This document shows, piece after piece, positions 7,844 through 15,576 of a stretch of 34,295 nucleotides of DNA (the first letter of the stretch is position 1; every line of letters starts with the position of its first letter). A model generated the notes under the pieces. That model was given only the letters and a program-made list of their open reading frames with translations. It did no database searches and was not told the DNA's origin. The translations under genes and the position numbers were made by a program. The DNA is from an uncultured Oscillospiraceae bacterium (GTDB taxonomy: Bacteria; Bacillota; Clostridia; Oscillospirales; Oscillospiraceae): positions 1 through 34,295 of the forward strand of contig CANRIU010000019.1 in assembly GCA_947630755.1 (NCBI GenBank), read 5' to 3'.

Positions 7844-8728
7844 TTACTGCCTCGCAGTTCTCTGTCTCAGTACCTCATACAGCACTATCGCCGCACTCGC
7901 CGAGGCATTAAGCGAGGAGATGTGCCCCTTCATCGGTATGGAGACGGTGAAATCGCAGCTCTCCGCCACGAGCCTCCCCATCCCCTCGCCCTCGGAGCCG
8001 ATCACCAGCGCCATGGGCCCGGTGAGGTCGGTGTCCCAAAGCTCCTTCGGGGCGTCCGCCGCCGTGCCGTATATCCACACCCCGGCGTCCTTGAGCTCCC
8101 GTATGGCCAGTGCCAGATTCGGCACCCTCGCCACGGGCATATACTCCACCGCCCCGGCGGAGGTCTTTGCCACCACCGCGGTGAGGCTCGCGCTGCGGCG
8201 TTTTGGGATTATGATGCCGTGGGCGCCCACGCACTCCGCGGTCCTTATTATCGCCCCAAGGTTGTGCCCGTCGGACACCTCGTCGCATATGACCACAAGG
8301 GGCGGCTCGCCCCGGGCTTCGGCGGCGTCAAGAATGTCCTTTACCGAGCAGTACTCCTTCACCGCCGCCACGGCGACGATGCCCTGGTGGGCCCCGGTCG
8401 CGCTCATCTGGTCCAGCTTCCGCCTGTCGGTCTCCACCACTACCGCCCCGGCGTCCCGGGCCATGGCGGCAAGCCGCCTCAGTCCCGCGTCGGTGTCGCC
8501 GGAGGCCACGAACACCTTATTAAGCGTTCTCCCGGCCTTCAGAGCCTCGGTGACGGCGTTGCGCCCCTCGATGAGGCTCTCGTCCGGCTCCCGGTTCTCC
8601 TCACGCCTGTCCTCCCGGCGGTCGCGGGACCCGGCGCTGTTGCGCCTGTCCGCGCCTCTCTCCCCGGAGATTGGCCTGCGTCTGTCATTATTTTTGGAGT
8701 TATTATTGGAAAAATTATTATTTCGCAT
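7844..8728 (-). CDS. rlmB: SpoU-family 23S rRNA 2'-O-ribose methyltransferase (RlmB-like)
   Basis: This TrmH/SpoU methyltransferase uses SAM to methylate a ribose 2'-OH, in RlmB the G2251 of 23S rRNA. The substrate-binding N-domain starts at [12 protein letters not shown]. The knotted SPOUT domain shows [17 protein letters not shown] (motif 1), [11 protein letters not shown] (motif 2) and [20 protein letters not shown] (motif 3). Before these comes a ~50-residue Asn- then Arg/Glu-rich extension that is not part of the usual fold. I chose the ATG at 8728, which overlaps the 3' end of metK by 11 bases and suggests translational coupling. Pairing with metK puts the SAM producer and a SAM user in one operon. 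Whether the exact target is G2251 is inferred from the family. Confidence 0.87.
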   Translation of the reverse strand: MRNNNFSNNNSKNNDRRRPISGERGADRRNSAGSRDRREDRREENREPDESLIEGRNAVTEALKAGRTLNKVFVASGDTDAGLRRLAAMARDAGAVVVETDRRKLDQMSATGAHQGIVAVAAVKEYCSVKDILDAAEARGEPPLVVICDEVSDGHNLGAIIRTAECVGAHGIIIPKRRSASLTAVVAKTSAGAVEYMPVARVPNLALAIRELKDAGVWIYGTAADAPKELWDTDLTGPMALVIGSEGEGMGRLVAESCDFTVSIPMKGHISSLNASASAAIVLYEVLRQRTARQ

Positions 8729-9881
8729 GATCTTTAAGTATCTCCACCATGTCAAGGTGCTCCCAGGGCAGGTCCACGTCAGTCCTGCCGAAGTGCCCGT
8801 AGGCGGCAGTCTGCAAATAAATGGGCGCCAGAAGTCCCAGATGCTCGATTATCTTCGCGGGCCTCAGATCAAAGCACTCCCGGACCATCTCCGCCAGCCT
8901 CTCGTCGCTGACGGTCCCCGTGCCCATCGTGTCCACATGGACCGACACCGGGCGTGCCACCCCTATGGCGTAGGCTATCTCTATCTGGCACCTTCTCGCA
9001 AGCCCCGCGCCCACGATGTTCTTCGCGATGTACCTTGCCATATACGCGCCGGACCTGTCCACCTTGCTGGGGTCCTTCCCGGAGAAGCACCCGCCGCCGT
9101 GGCCGCCAACGCCGCCGTAGGTGTCCACGATTATCTTCCGGCCCGTAAGGCCGGAATCCCCCACAGGCCCGCCGACCACGAACCGCCCGGTGGGATTTAC
9201 ATATATCTTCGTCTCCCGGGTGATGAACTTCTCCGGTATCGTCGGCTTTATAACCGTATCCACAATGGCCTCCCGGAGCTTTTCAACGGAAATGTCGGGA
9301 GAGTGCTGGGAGGACACCACAATGGCCGGGCAGCACTCCACATGACCGCTGCCGTCGTACCTCACCGTCACCTGAGTTTTTCCGTCCGGGCGCAAAAAGG
9401 GAAGCTCCCCGGTCTTTCTCACCGCGGCAAGTCTCCTTGACAGCCTGTGGGCCAGTGATATGGGCGCGGGCATGAGCTCCGGCGTCTCGTCGCAGGCGAA
9501 GCCGAACATCATCCCCTGGTCCCCCGCCCCCTCGTCGTCGGCGTCGTCATAGGCGGAGTCAACGCCCATGGCTATGTCCGGGGACTGCTCGTCAATGCTT
9601 GTAAGCACGGCGCAGGAATTGCCGTCAAAGCCGTTCTCGGGCCTGTCGTAACCGATCCTCTTTATAGTCTCTCTCGCAATGGCGGGTATATCCGCGTAAC
9701 ACTCGGTAGTTATCTCCCCCATCACCAGCACCATTCCCGTGGTGCACACCGTCTCGCAGGCCACCCGGGCGAGCTTGTCCTCCGAGAGGATAAAGTCCAG
9801 CACCGCGTCGGAGATCTGGTCGCAAATTTTGTCCGGATGTCCCTCAGTCACGGACTCTGAAGTGAAAATTCTGCTTGCCAT
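8718..9881 (-). CDS. metK: S-adenosylmethionine synthetase
   Basis: MetK makes SAM from methionine and ATP in the cytoplasm. The 387-residue product has the family hallmarks: [20 protein letters not shown] at the N-terminus, [16 protein letters not shown] in the middle, a glycine-rich [17 protein letters not shown] loop, and YGHFGR near the end. It starts at ATG 9881, with GGAGGA 5-6 bases upstream. An in-frame upstream extension to 9929 lacks a ribosome site. The leader is short, and I see no SAM riboswitch before it. The gene is followed directly by the overlapping rlmB. Confidence 0.96.
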   Translation of the reverse strand: MASRIFTSESVTEGHPDKICDQISDAVLDFILSEDKLARVACETVCTTGMVLVMGEITTECYADIPAIARETIKRIGYDRPENGFDGNSCAVLTSIDEQSPDIAMGVDSAYDDADDEGAGDQGMMFGFACDETPELMPAPISLAHRLSRRLAAVRKTGELPFLRPDGKTQVTVRYDGSGHVECCPAIVVSSQHSPDISVEKLREAIVDTVIKPTIPEKFITRETKIYVNPTGRFVVGGPVGDSGLTGRKIIVDTYGGVGGHGGGCFSGKDPSKVDRSGAYMARYIAKNIVGAGLARRCQIEIAYAIGVARPVSVHVDTMGTGTVSDERLAEMVRECFDLRPAKIIEHLGLLAPIYLQTAAYGHFGRTDVDLPWEHLDMVEILKDHAK

Positions 9882-10009
9882 ATGCTTCCTCCAAAAAGGG
9901 ATATAAAAAGATACAGTATATTGTAGCACATAATGTCGAAAAACGCCATATATATTTTTGATGTTTTCCTAATATTTCACCTGTTTTTAAAAATTTAACC
10001 GGAATAATA

Positions 10010-10038
10010 TGGACATTTTAAAAAAACCGGGTTATAAT
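10010..10038 (+). promoter_or_regulatory. Sigma-A promoter of the rhomboid-like gene
   Basis: TGGACA (10010-10015) and TATAAT (10033-10038) are 17 bases apart. Transcription would start near 10045, giving a leader of only about 14 bases that holds the GAGGTG ribosome site. Confidence 0.75.
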
Positions 10039-10058
10039 CATGGGAAGAGGTGAAAAAA

Positions 10059-10958
10059 ATGAAAGCAATAGACCGTGCTGTGACACGATTTTGCTATAAA
10101 CATCCGAATTTCGGCATACGAAATCTCATGCTCTACATCGTCGCCGCCGGCGGCGTCGTCTCCATCGTGTACCTGATGGACACCACCGGGACGCTGCTTC
10201 TCTACCTCCATTTTGACCCCAGCCTCATACTCCGGGGCCAGGTATGGCGCCTTGTCACCTTCCTTTTCATACCCCTGAGCATCCACGACGGGCAGAGCTT
10301 CATCGTCCAGCTTCTGTCACTTTACTTCTACTACTTTATCGGCTCCACGCTGGAGCGCCAGTGGGGCACCGCCCGGTTCAACATCTATTACTTCTCCGGC
10401 GTCCTTCTGAACATCATCTTCGGCTTTGCCGCCTACTACATCCCCCTGGCAGTGAATCCCGCTCTGGCGCCCCTCTCCCAGATAAGCGCAATGCTCATGA
10501 CAAGCGAATACCTGAATCTCTCGTTATTTTTCGCCTTCGCCTCCATCTGGCCCGAGCACCGGGTGCTGCTCTTCTTCTTCATACCCGTTAAGATGAAGTG
10601 GCTCGCCTGGATCGACGCCGCGTTTTTCGCGTACAGTATTCTCTCCCGCATGTACTTTTTCCCCATGAACCTCCTGCCCCTTGTCGCCATTCTCAACTTC
10701 TTCCTCTTCTGCTGGGGCAACATCAGGTTCAACTTCCGCCGGGACAGGAGCTACTCCAAGCGGCGCGGGGAATTCCGCTCTGCCATACACCAGGCCCGGG
10801 ACGAGGAGCGGGTCCAGGGCTACCGCCACAAGTGCTCCGTCTGCGGGCGCACTGACGTCACAAATCCGGAGCTTGAGTTCCGCTACTGCTCCAAGTGCCA
10901 GGGCTACCACTGCTTCTGCCAGGACCACATTAATAACCACATCCATTTTAAAGAATAG
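10059..10958 (+). CDS. Rhomboid-like multi-pass membrane protein with C-terminal Cys/His zinc module
   Basis: The product has 299 residues and about six hydrophobic segments. The topology and the segments RGQVWRLVTFLFIP, LERQWGTARFNIYYFSGV and WPEHRVLLFFFIPVKMKWLAW recall the rhomboid/DER-like superfamily. The rhomboid protease GxSG serine motif is not visible, so it is probably a non-proteolytic member. After the last helix comes a basic cytosolic stretch and a metal-binding tail, CSVCG...CSKCQGYHCFCQDH, probably one or two zinc sites. ATG 10059 is preferred over the in-frame GTG at 10050, which falls within the GAGGTG ribosome site. It is a single-gene transcript bounded by its own promoter and terminator. 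Function is unknown. Confidence 0.75.
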   Translation: MKAIDRAVTRFCYKHPNFGIRNLMLYIVAAGGVVSIVYLMDTTGTLLLYLHFDPSLILRGQVWRLVTFLFIPLSIHDGQSFIVQLLSLYFYYFIGSTLERQWGTARFNIYYFSGVLLNIIFGFAAYYIPLAVNPALAPLSQISAMLMTSEYLNLSLFFAFASIWPEHRVLLFFFIPVKMKWLAWIDAAFFAYSILSRMYFFPMNLLPLVAILNFFLFCWGNIRFNFRRDRSYSKRRGEFRSAIHQARDEERVQGYRHKCSVCGRTDVTNPELEFRYCSKCQGYHCFCQDHINNHIHFKE

Positions 10959-11008
10959 CCCAATTAAGGAAAGCATATAAAAGCATATTTAAGGCATAAA
11001 AACAGCAT

Positions 11009-11047
11009 AAAAAATCGGGCATGGTTTTCCATGCCCGATTTTTTATA
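11009..11047. terminator. Bidirectional terminator between convergent genes
   Basis: The stem AAAAATCGGGCATGG / CCATGCCCGATTTTT with a TTTT loop has A/T tracts on both sides. It serves the plus-strand rhomboid-like gene and the minus-strand GH5 gene, which ends only a few bases away at 11050. Confidence 0.9.
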
Positions 11048-11049
11048 TT

Positions 11050-12831
11050 TTACCCGAAGCTCACGATAAATCCAATGTCCCGGACGGAGCCCCGCGCCGG
11101 GATGACGCTGTTGTAGTCCGCCGGGGTCACATTGATTTTATTTCCCGACACCTCAAAGACGCCGTTCCAGAAGCTCTCCAGCGCAAACTCTCCGCCCATG
11201 TCAGGCTCCGCGCTCCAGGTCGAAAGCTCCCGGTCCGTCTCGTTTACCACCGTGAGGGCGTACTGGCAGTACCGCCTGCCGCCGCTCTCCCAGGAGTTTA
11301 CCGCCTCCAGCACCCAGGACACCTCCCCGTCGCCGCCGGATGGCTCGTCAAAGGACGGTCCCGGTATCCCGGGCAGGACCTCCGGCCCCGAGGGATCCGT
11401 TGGGGTCTCCGGCTTCCGGGGCTCCTGAGTCTCCGGCGCGGAGGGCTCGCCGTTGAGGGCTTTAAGAAGCCACCTTCCGGCCTGTGACAGGTCGTCCTGC
11501 GTAAATCCGGAGGTCTTTTGGCAGGAGCTTGAGATTATTGACGCGCTCTCCGCCTTGTTGGAGAGGCTCCACATAACAGCGCTCACGGTGTTGAGGTCCA
11601 GCTCCTCCATCCACTTGTCCGCCTCGGCCTCGTCAATTCTCCCGTTTCCGCTGGCGTCGCAAATTCCAAACTCCGAGACGAAAACGGGAAGCCCGGCGTC
11701 AAGGGCGTCAAGCATCGTCTTCCGAAGGGAGTCGGTGTGGGTCGCGGCGTAGAAGTGAAGGGTGTACATTATGTTGCCGTACTCCGTGATGGGGTCCTTC
11801 ACCGCCTCGTCAAGGTACTGGCACCAGTTCGGCGTGCCCACAAGTATCACCGCGTCCGGGTCGTTCTCCCGTATGGCGGCTATGACCTCAAGGGCATAGG
11901 ATCTCACCGACGCCCAGGTGACGCCGCCGTTGGGCTCGTTGCATATCTCGTAAAGCACGTTGCCGCTGTCCTTAAGCTCCCGGGATACGGTCCTGAAAAA
12001 GTCCAGCGCCTCGCTCCTGTGGGTGTTCGGGTCGCCGTCGGAGAGGATGTGCCAGTCCACAATGGCGTACATATCGCTCTCCGAGGCATATCTCACCCCG
12101 TCATATATAAGCTTTAAAAGCGCCTCCCTGTCCCCGCCGGAGCACCAGCCGCCGTACTCCTGGGTGTAGAGGGCGAGGCGCACCGCGCTGCACCCCCAGT
12201 CCTCCGAAAGCTCCCTGAAGAGCTGCCCGTTCACATACTGCGGATACCAGGCAAGTCCGTGGGTGCTGACTCCCCGAAGCTGCACCGCTCTCCCGTCCTG
12301 AGAGACGAGGTACCTCCCATTCACCGCAAGCTTCCCCGCGCTGGAGGGGCGCGCCCCGGGAAGCCGCCCGGAGGGTATGTCCGGTTTTTCCCCGCCGCCC
12401 TTCTCCGGAATATCCACAGTCCCCGGGGCGTCCGCCGGGTTCACCGTGTCGGGAATATCGGGCACATCCCCGGCCTTTTGACCGCCGTCCTCCGGAAGGG
12501 GCTTATTCTCCGTGCCGGGAGCGCCCTCATCCTCCGGCGGATTTGGCGTATCTGAATCATCCGGCGGGCTGGCAGTGTCAGAGTCATCCGGCAAGCCGGG
12601 AGCTTCCGGACTTTCCGGTATGTCCAAATCGTCCTTCTCCGGGGAGGTCTGCCCGTCTCCTGCCTCCGGGCCGCTCTTGTCCGTCGGTGCGCCGGACTGC
12701 CCGCCGGGGAGGGCGGGCGCCTCCGGCGCCCCGGCATCCCCGTCCTCAGGAGCAATCGGGGTCGCGGTCCCTCCGGCGCACCCTGCGAGGACCAGCAAAA
12801 GGGCCAGCGCCGCCGCAATCAGCCGTCTCAC
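11050..12831 (-). CDS. GH5 endo-beta-1,4-glucanase lipoprotein with C-terminal cellulose-binding-like domain
   Basis: The 593-residue product is exported and cleaves beta-1,4-glucan. It opens with a lipoprotein signal (LVLAGC, lipid-anchored Cys18). A Pro/Asp/Glu-rich linker follows to about residue 165 and includes repeated DDSDT-PP units. The GH5 domain (~167-460) shows LRGVSTHGLAW, the acid/base Glu in EICNEPNG and the nucleophile Glu in VSEFG, followed by DASGNGRIDEAEA as in subfamily GH5_2 cellulases. A second Pro-rich linker leads to a beta-rich domain (~500-593) with WNG and IGF-like positions resembling CBM2-type cellulose-binding modules. The GTG start overlaps the upstream stop (GTGA), so it is coupled to the Nudix fusion gene. 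The start has an AGGAGA site 4 bases upstream. Confidence 0.87.
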   Translation of the reverse strand: MRRLIAAALALLLVLAGCAGGTATPIAPEDGDAGAPEAPALPGGQSGAPTDKSGPEAGDGQTSPEKDDLDIPESPEAPGLPDDSDTASPPDDSDTPNPPEDEGAPGTENKPLPEDGGQKAGDVPDIPDTVNPADAPGTVDIPEKGGGEKPDIPSGRLPGARPSSAGKLAVNGRYLVSQDGRAVQLRGVSTHGLAWYPQYVNGQLFRELSEDWGCSAVRLALYTQEYGGWCSGGDREALLKLIYDGVRYASESDMYAIVDWHILSDGDPNTHRSEALDFFRTVSRELKDSGNVLYEICNEPNGGVTWASVRSYALEVIAAIRENDPDAVILVGTPNWCQYLDEAVKDPITEYGNIMYTLHFYAATHTDSLRKTMLDALDAGLPVFVSEFGICDASGNGRIDEAEADKWMEELDLNTVSAVMWSLSNKAESASIISSSCQKTSGFTQDDLSQAGRWLLKALNGEPSAPETQEPRKPETPTDPSGPEVLPGIPGPSFDEPSGGDGEVSWVLEAVNSWESGGRRYCQYALTVVNETDRELSTWSAEPDMGGEFALESFWNGVFEVSGNKINVTPADYNSVIPARGSVRDIGFIVSFG

Positions 12832-13706
12832 CCGTTCTCCTTTCCTGTCAGGCTCTCTATTCTGAGCTCCAGCATCGCCATACCGTCAAATTCCGCGTCA
12901 ATATACCTGTCCCTGTGCTCCCTTGAGTCCCCGGGGAAATATTTCTCCGCCAGAAGCTCTATCGCCCGGCGTCTCTCGCTCTCCCCGGTCATCTCCCGGA
13001 TCCTTCCGAAGGCAATGACGCTGCGGTAGTGCGTTGTATACTGCTCCGGGACCGGGTCGTCCCGGACAACCGCGCAGAAGGACGCCTTATCGCAGCGCCT
13101 CGCCGCGTCCAGCTTGTGGCCCGCATTCGCGCCGTGGAAGAAGATGCTCCCGTCGTAATAGACGAAGCTCGTCGGCACGCCGTAGGGGTATCCCCCCTGC
13201 CCCAGCAGTGAGAGCACGCCCGAGGACGCCGCCTTAAGTGTCTCAAGGGCCCTTGCCGGGTCCATCTCCCTCTTTTTCCGGCGCATTGGCCGGAAGGCCG
13301 ACGGGTCATTTAAAAATTTTTCCGCAGCCTCAAGGGTCTGCCTGTCGGAGTCGTGGGTGAGCTCCGCCGCCGCCCGCTCAAAGGGAAGCCAAAGGACCTC
13401 CGACACCTCCTCCGGCTGGACACGCACATCCGTCCCCTCCGCCCGGGCGAGGAAGAACACCACGTCCTTCATGCACCCGTCATAGGGGGAGTAGGTTATG
13501 GTCCGGCGAAAGCCCTCCACAAATTCCACCTTCAGGGCGGTCTCCTCGAATATCTCCCGCCTTGCGGTGTCGTGCTCCGTCTCAAAGGCCTCGACGTGCC
13601 CCTTGCATATGGAGGTGTGGCCCTTTCTCATCCTCTCCAAAAGGTACAGCCGCTCCCCGTCCTTATCTGTAAAAACAACCGCGCCGCAGCTTTTCTCATT
13701 TATCAT
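12828..13706 (-). CDS. Nudix hydrolase fused to a PPOX/NimA-like flavin-binding domain
   Basis: The product has 292 residues in two domains. Residues ~1-135 are a Nudix hydrolase, with a Nudix box reading GHVEAFE then REIFEETAL (the usual late Gly is Ala), closest in style to Ap4A/NTP pyrophosphatases. From about residue 145, MRRKKREM begins a sequence like stand-alone NimA-type pyridoxamine-phosphate-oxidase-fold proteins, with GVPTSFVYYDGSIFFHGA and GHKLDAA. Those bind flavin and in some cases confer nitroimidazole resistance. The combination in one chain is unusual. ATG 13706 is preferred, with GAGAGG about 10 bases upstream. It overlaps the preceding gene by 11 bases and the next by 4, so the three are co-translated. 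The cofactor and substrate are not determinable here. Confidence 0.83.
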   Translation of the reverse strand: MINEKSCGAVVFTDKDGERLYLLERMRKGHTSICKGHVEAFETEHDTARREIFEETALKVEFVEGFRRTITYSPYDGCMKDVVFFLARAEGTDVRVQPEEVSEVLWLPFERAAAELTHDSDRQTLEAAEKFLNDPSAFRPMRRKKREMDPARALETLKAASSGVLSLLGQGGYPYGVPTSFVYYDGSIFFHGANAGHKLDAARRCDKASFCAVVRDDPVPEQYTTHYRSVIAFGRIREMTGESERRRAIELLAEKYFPGDSREHRDRYIDAEFDGMAMLELRIESLTGKENG

Positions 13707-14190
13707 TTTTCCCGAACCTCTCAAGTATTTTTACGCACTCCTCAAGCCCCTCCCGGTCGGCGTCTCCGAAGTGCCCGGGCTCCACGCTGTCCATGTCCAG
13801 CACGCCCCACATGGCGCCGTTTTCGTCCCTCAGGGGGATAACTATCTCGGAGTGGGTGTTGCAGTCGCAGGCGATGTGCCCGGAGAAGCACTCCACGTCC
13901 TCCACCACCTGCGCCCTGTCCTCCCGCCAGGCTGTCCCGCACACCCCCGCGCCGTAAGCTATCCTTGTCACGGCGGGGCGGCCCTGGAAGGGCCCCAGTA
14001 CGAGTTCCCCGCCCTTTATGAGGTAAAAGCCCGTCCAGTTTGCCCTCGGGAAGGCTATGGCGAGGACCGAGGAGAAATTCGCAAGGGCCGCCGTCATGTC
14101 CTCCTCCCCGCCGGAGTAGAGCCGCAGCTCTCCATTAAGCACCTTGTAAAACTCCGCCCTTTCGGCGGGGTATTCCACATCTATATACAT
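13696..14190 (-). CDS. msrC: GAF-domain free methionine-R-sulfoxide reductase
   Basis: The 164-residue protein belongs to the fRMsr (YebR/MsrC) GAF family, which reduces free methionine-(R)-sulfoxide with thioredoxin. Visible hallmarks are WTGFYLI, LGPFQG, GAGVCGTAW with a resolving Cys, FSGHIACD with the catalytic Cys, SEIVIPL and GVLDMDS. The family position usually occupied by a third Cys after GPFQG is Val here (RPAV). It heads an overlapping operon with the Nudix/PPOX fusion and the GH5 lipoprotein, suggesting an oxidative-damage theme for the first two genes. Confidence 0.88.
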   Translation of the reverse strand: MYIDVEYPAERAEFYKVLNGELRLYSGGEEDMTAALANFSSVLAIAFPRANWTGFYLIKGGELVLGPFQGRPAVTRIAYGAGVCGTAWREDRAQVVEDVECFSGHIACDCNTHSEIVIPLRDENGAMWGVLDMDSVEPGHFGDADREGLEECVKILERFGKNDK

Positions 14191-14202
14191 ATCTCCGCTC
14201 CT

Positions 14203-14240
14203 TTAAAAACGGCGCATGGCCTTCTGGTCATGCGCCGCGG
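14203..14240 (-). terminator. Terminator of the zinc-ribbon gene at 14249
   Basis: The stem GGCGCATG / CATGCGCC (14211-14218 with 14229-14236) is followed on the minus strand by GTTTTT. It separates the two-gene zinc-ribbon operon from the fRMsr operon. Confidence 0.75.
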
Positions 14241-14248
14241 TTTTTGAT

Positions 14249-14935
14249 TTACCAGCCTAAAAACCCGCCGAGGGAGCCGCCCAGGGCGTTGAGCACGGAG
14301 TAACCCATGCTGCCCAGATTGATAACGTCTATGTACCAGGAGCCGCCCACCTTTATGACGGGCACCTCGATGGGCGTGCCCAACTCCACCTTTTCCCCGC
14401 GGTACTTGAGGGTCACCTCCACCTCAACGGTCCTGGCGTCCTTGACCTTAACGTCCGCGTCCTCGTAGGAGTCTATGATGTCCTCGGTCTCCCTTTTGGA
14501 GTAGTCGTCGGTGCCTGTGGCCTTTGCGGTGACCTTCACGTCGTCCATCATCTCGGATATGGCGTCAAACTGGTCCTCAAAGCTCTCCTCAAACTGGTCC
14601 TTGACCCTGCTGACCTTGACATCCATCTCCCTGGCGTACTGCTTGAAGTAGGAGTCGGGTATGAGGTCCACGATCTCCTCCCCGTCGCCGTCAAATACGG
14701 CCTCAATAAACTTCACTCCGGTAGCCTTGGCGCTCCGCCCGGAGAACAGCGCCACCAGCAGCACTACCACCAGCACGACGACGACCGCGACGGCGATCAT
14801 GCCCACCATGGCGTAGTTATTTTTCCTGCGGCGGGACCTTTTTCCCGATGTGGCAACAGGCGTCAGCGTCGCGCCGCAGCCGGAGCAGAGCGTGGCATCG
14901 TCAGGGTTCTGCTTTCCGCAGTTTCCGCAAAACAT
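14249..14935 (-). CDS. Zinc-ribbon membrane protein with extracytoplasmic domain
   Basis: The 228-residue product begins with a four-Cys zinc ribbon (CGNCG...CSGCG, residues ~3-20). A basic stretch follows, then one transmembrane helix (~43-65, very Val-rich), and an outward-facing Asp/Glu/Lys-rich domain of ~160 residues that ends in a small Gly-rich tail. The outer part resembles the DUF4878/lumazine-binding-like domains common in Firmicute envelope proteins, but no catalytic motif is visible. It lies 17 bases behind another zinc-ribbon gene and is probably co-transcribed with it. Confidence 0.78.
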   Translation of the reverse strand: MFCGNCGKQNPDDATLCSGCGATLTPVATSGKRSRRRKNNYAMVGMIAVAVVVVLVVVLLVALFSGRSAKATGVKFIEAVFDGDGEEIVDLIPDSYFKQYAREMDVKVSRVKDQFEESFEDQFDAISEMMDDVKVTAKATGTDDYSKRETEDIIDSYEDADVKVKDARTVEVEVTLKYRGEKVELGTPIEVPVIKVGGSWYIDVINLGSMGYSVLNALGGSLGGFLGW

Positions 14936-14952
14936 GGCGTCTCTCCCCTCTC

Positions 14953-15426
14953 TTAACCGTCTATCTTCGTGCCGCAGGAGGTGCAGAATTTATTTCCCGC
15001 GGGCACTGGACGCTGGCAGTTCGGGCACAGCCTCGGCTGAGCCTCGGGCGCGGGGGCAGGCTGGGACGCCTGACGCGGGGCGGGAGCTCCGCAGGAGCTG
15101 CAAAATCCGGCGTTCAGGGGGATGTCCGCGCCGCATCTCTCACACTTCGTCACACCCTTGATGGTCTTAATCTCATCCTCGGCGGCGGCGATCTCATCGT
15201 AAAGGCGGCCTATGGAGAATACCTGCTGACCAAATTCCCCGTCCACGTCGCCCTTGTGTGCGTTGTAGTATGCCTCGCCAAGGGCGGTAAAGGCAGCGGT
15301 GATCTGCTTCTTCTTGTCGTTGATCGCGCTGTTGAGCTTCGCGACGTCCGCCATATTCTTCGTCTGCTGGCTGATGCCCTGTCCGGCATCGGTGAGCTTC
15401 TTCCCGAGATTTTCAAAAAATGCCAT
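14953..15426 (-). CDS. Coiled-coil protein with two C-terminal zinc ribbons
   Basis: The 157-residue cytoplasmic protein has an amphipathic helical N-terminal half (~1-90), likely coiled coil. Two zinc ribbons follow, CERCG...CSSCG (~94-112) and CPNCQ...CTSCG (~133-151), separated by a Pro/Ala-rich linker. Such proteins are frequent beside other zinc-ribbon membrane proteins in Firmicutes, but no molecular role is established. The promoter at 15504-15532 drives it, and it is the first gene of the pair. Confidence 0.8.
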   Translation of the reverse strand: MAFFENLGKKLTDAGQGISQQTKNMADVAKLNSAINDKKKQITAAFTALGEAYYNAHKGDVDGEFGQQVFSIGRLYDEIAAAEDEIKTIKGVTKCERCGADIPLNAGFCSSCGAPAPRQASQPAPAPEAQPRLCPNCQRPVPAGNKFCTSCGTKIDG

Positions 15427-15503
15427 TGTTACCCCTCCATCAAATTGAGCCTTTAGATCTTCTCCGACAAAAATGTTGAAAAAAGGGAGAAAACCTTAAC
15501 TTT

Positions 15504-15532
15504 ACTTTATCACAACAGTGGATTTTTTTCAA
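15504..15532 (-). promoter_or_regulatory. Sigma-A promoter of the zinc-ribbon operon
   Basis: On the minus strand TTGAAA (15527-15532) and TAAAGT (15504-15509) are 17 bases apart. A start near 15497 leaves a ~70-base leader before the ATG at 15426. Confidence 0.6.
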
Positions 15533-15576
15533 TAGTCAGGGCGATTTTTTCCCAAATCGGAGGAATTTTCCGTTCC

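Noticed and set aside
9934-9940. TGTCGAA 0A-box match upstream of metK (another at 24794-24800)
   Set aside because: A 7-base word is expected by chance a few times in a window of this size. Neither copy sits in a sporulation context or pairs with a second box.
9882-10000. Possible SAM riboswitch before metK
   Set aside because: Only a short AT-rich leader lies before metK, with no room for or sign of the conserved SAM aptamer helices.
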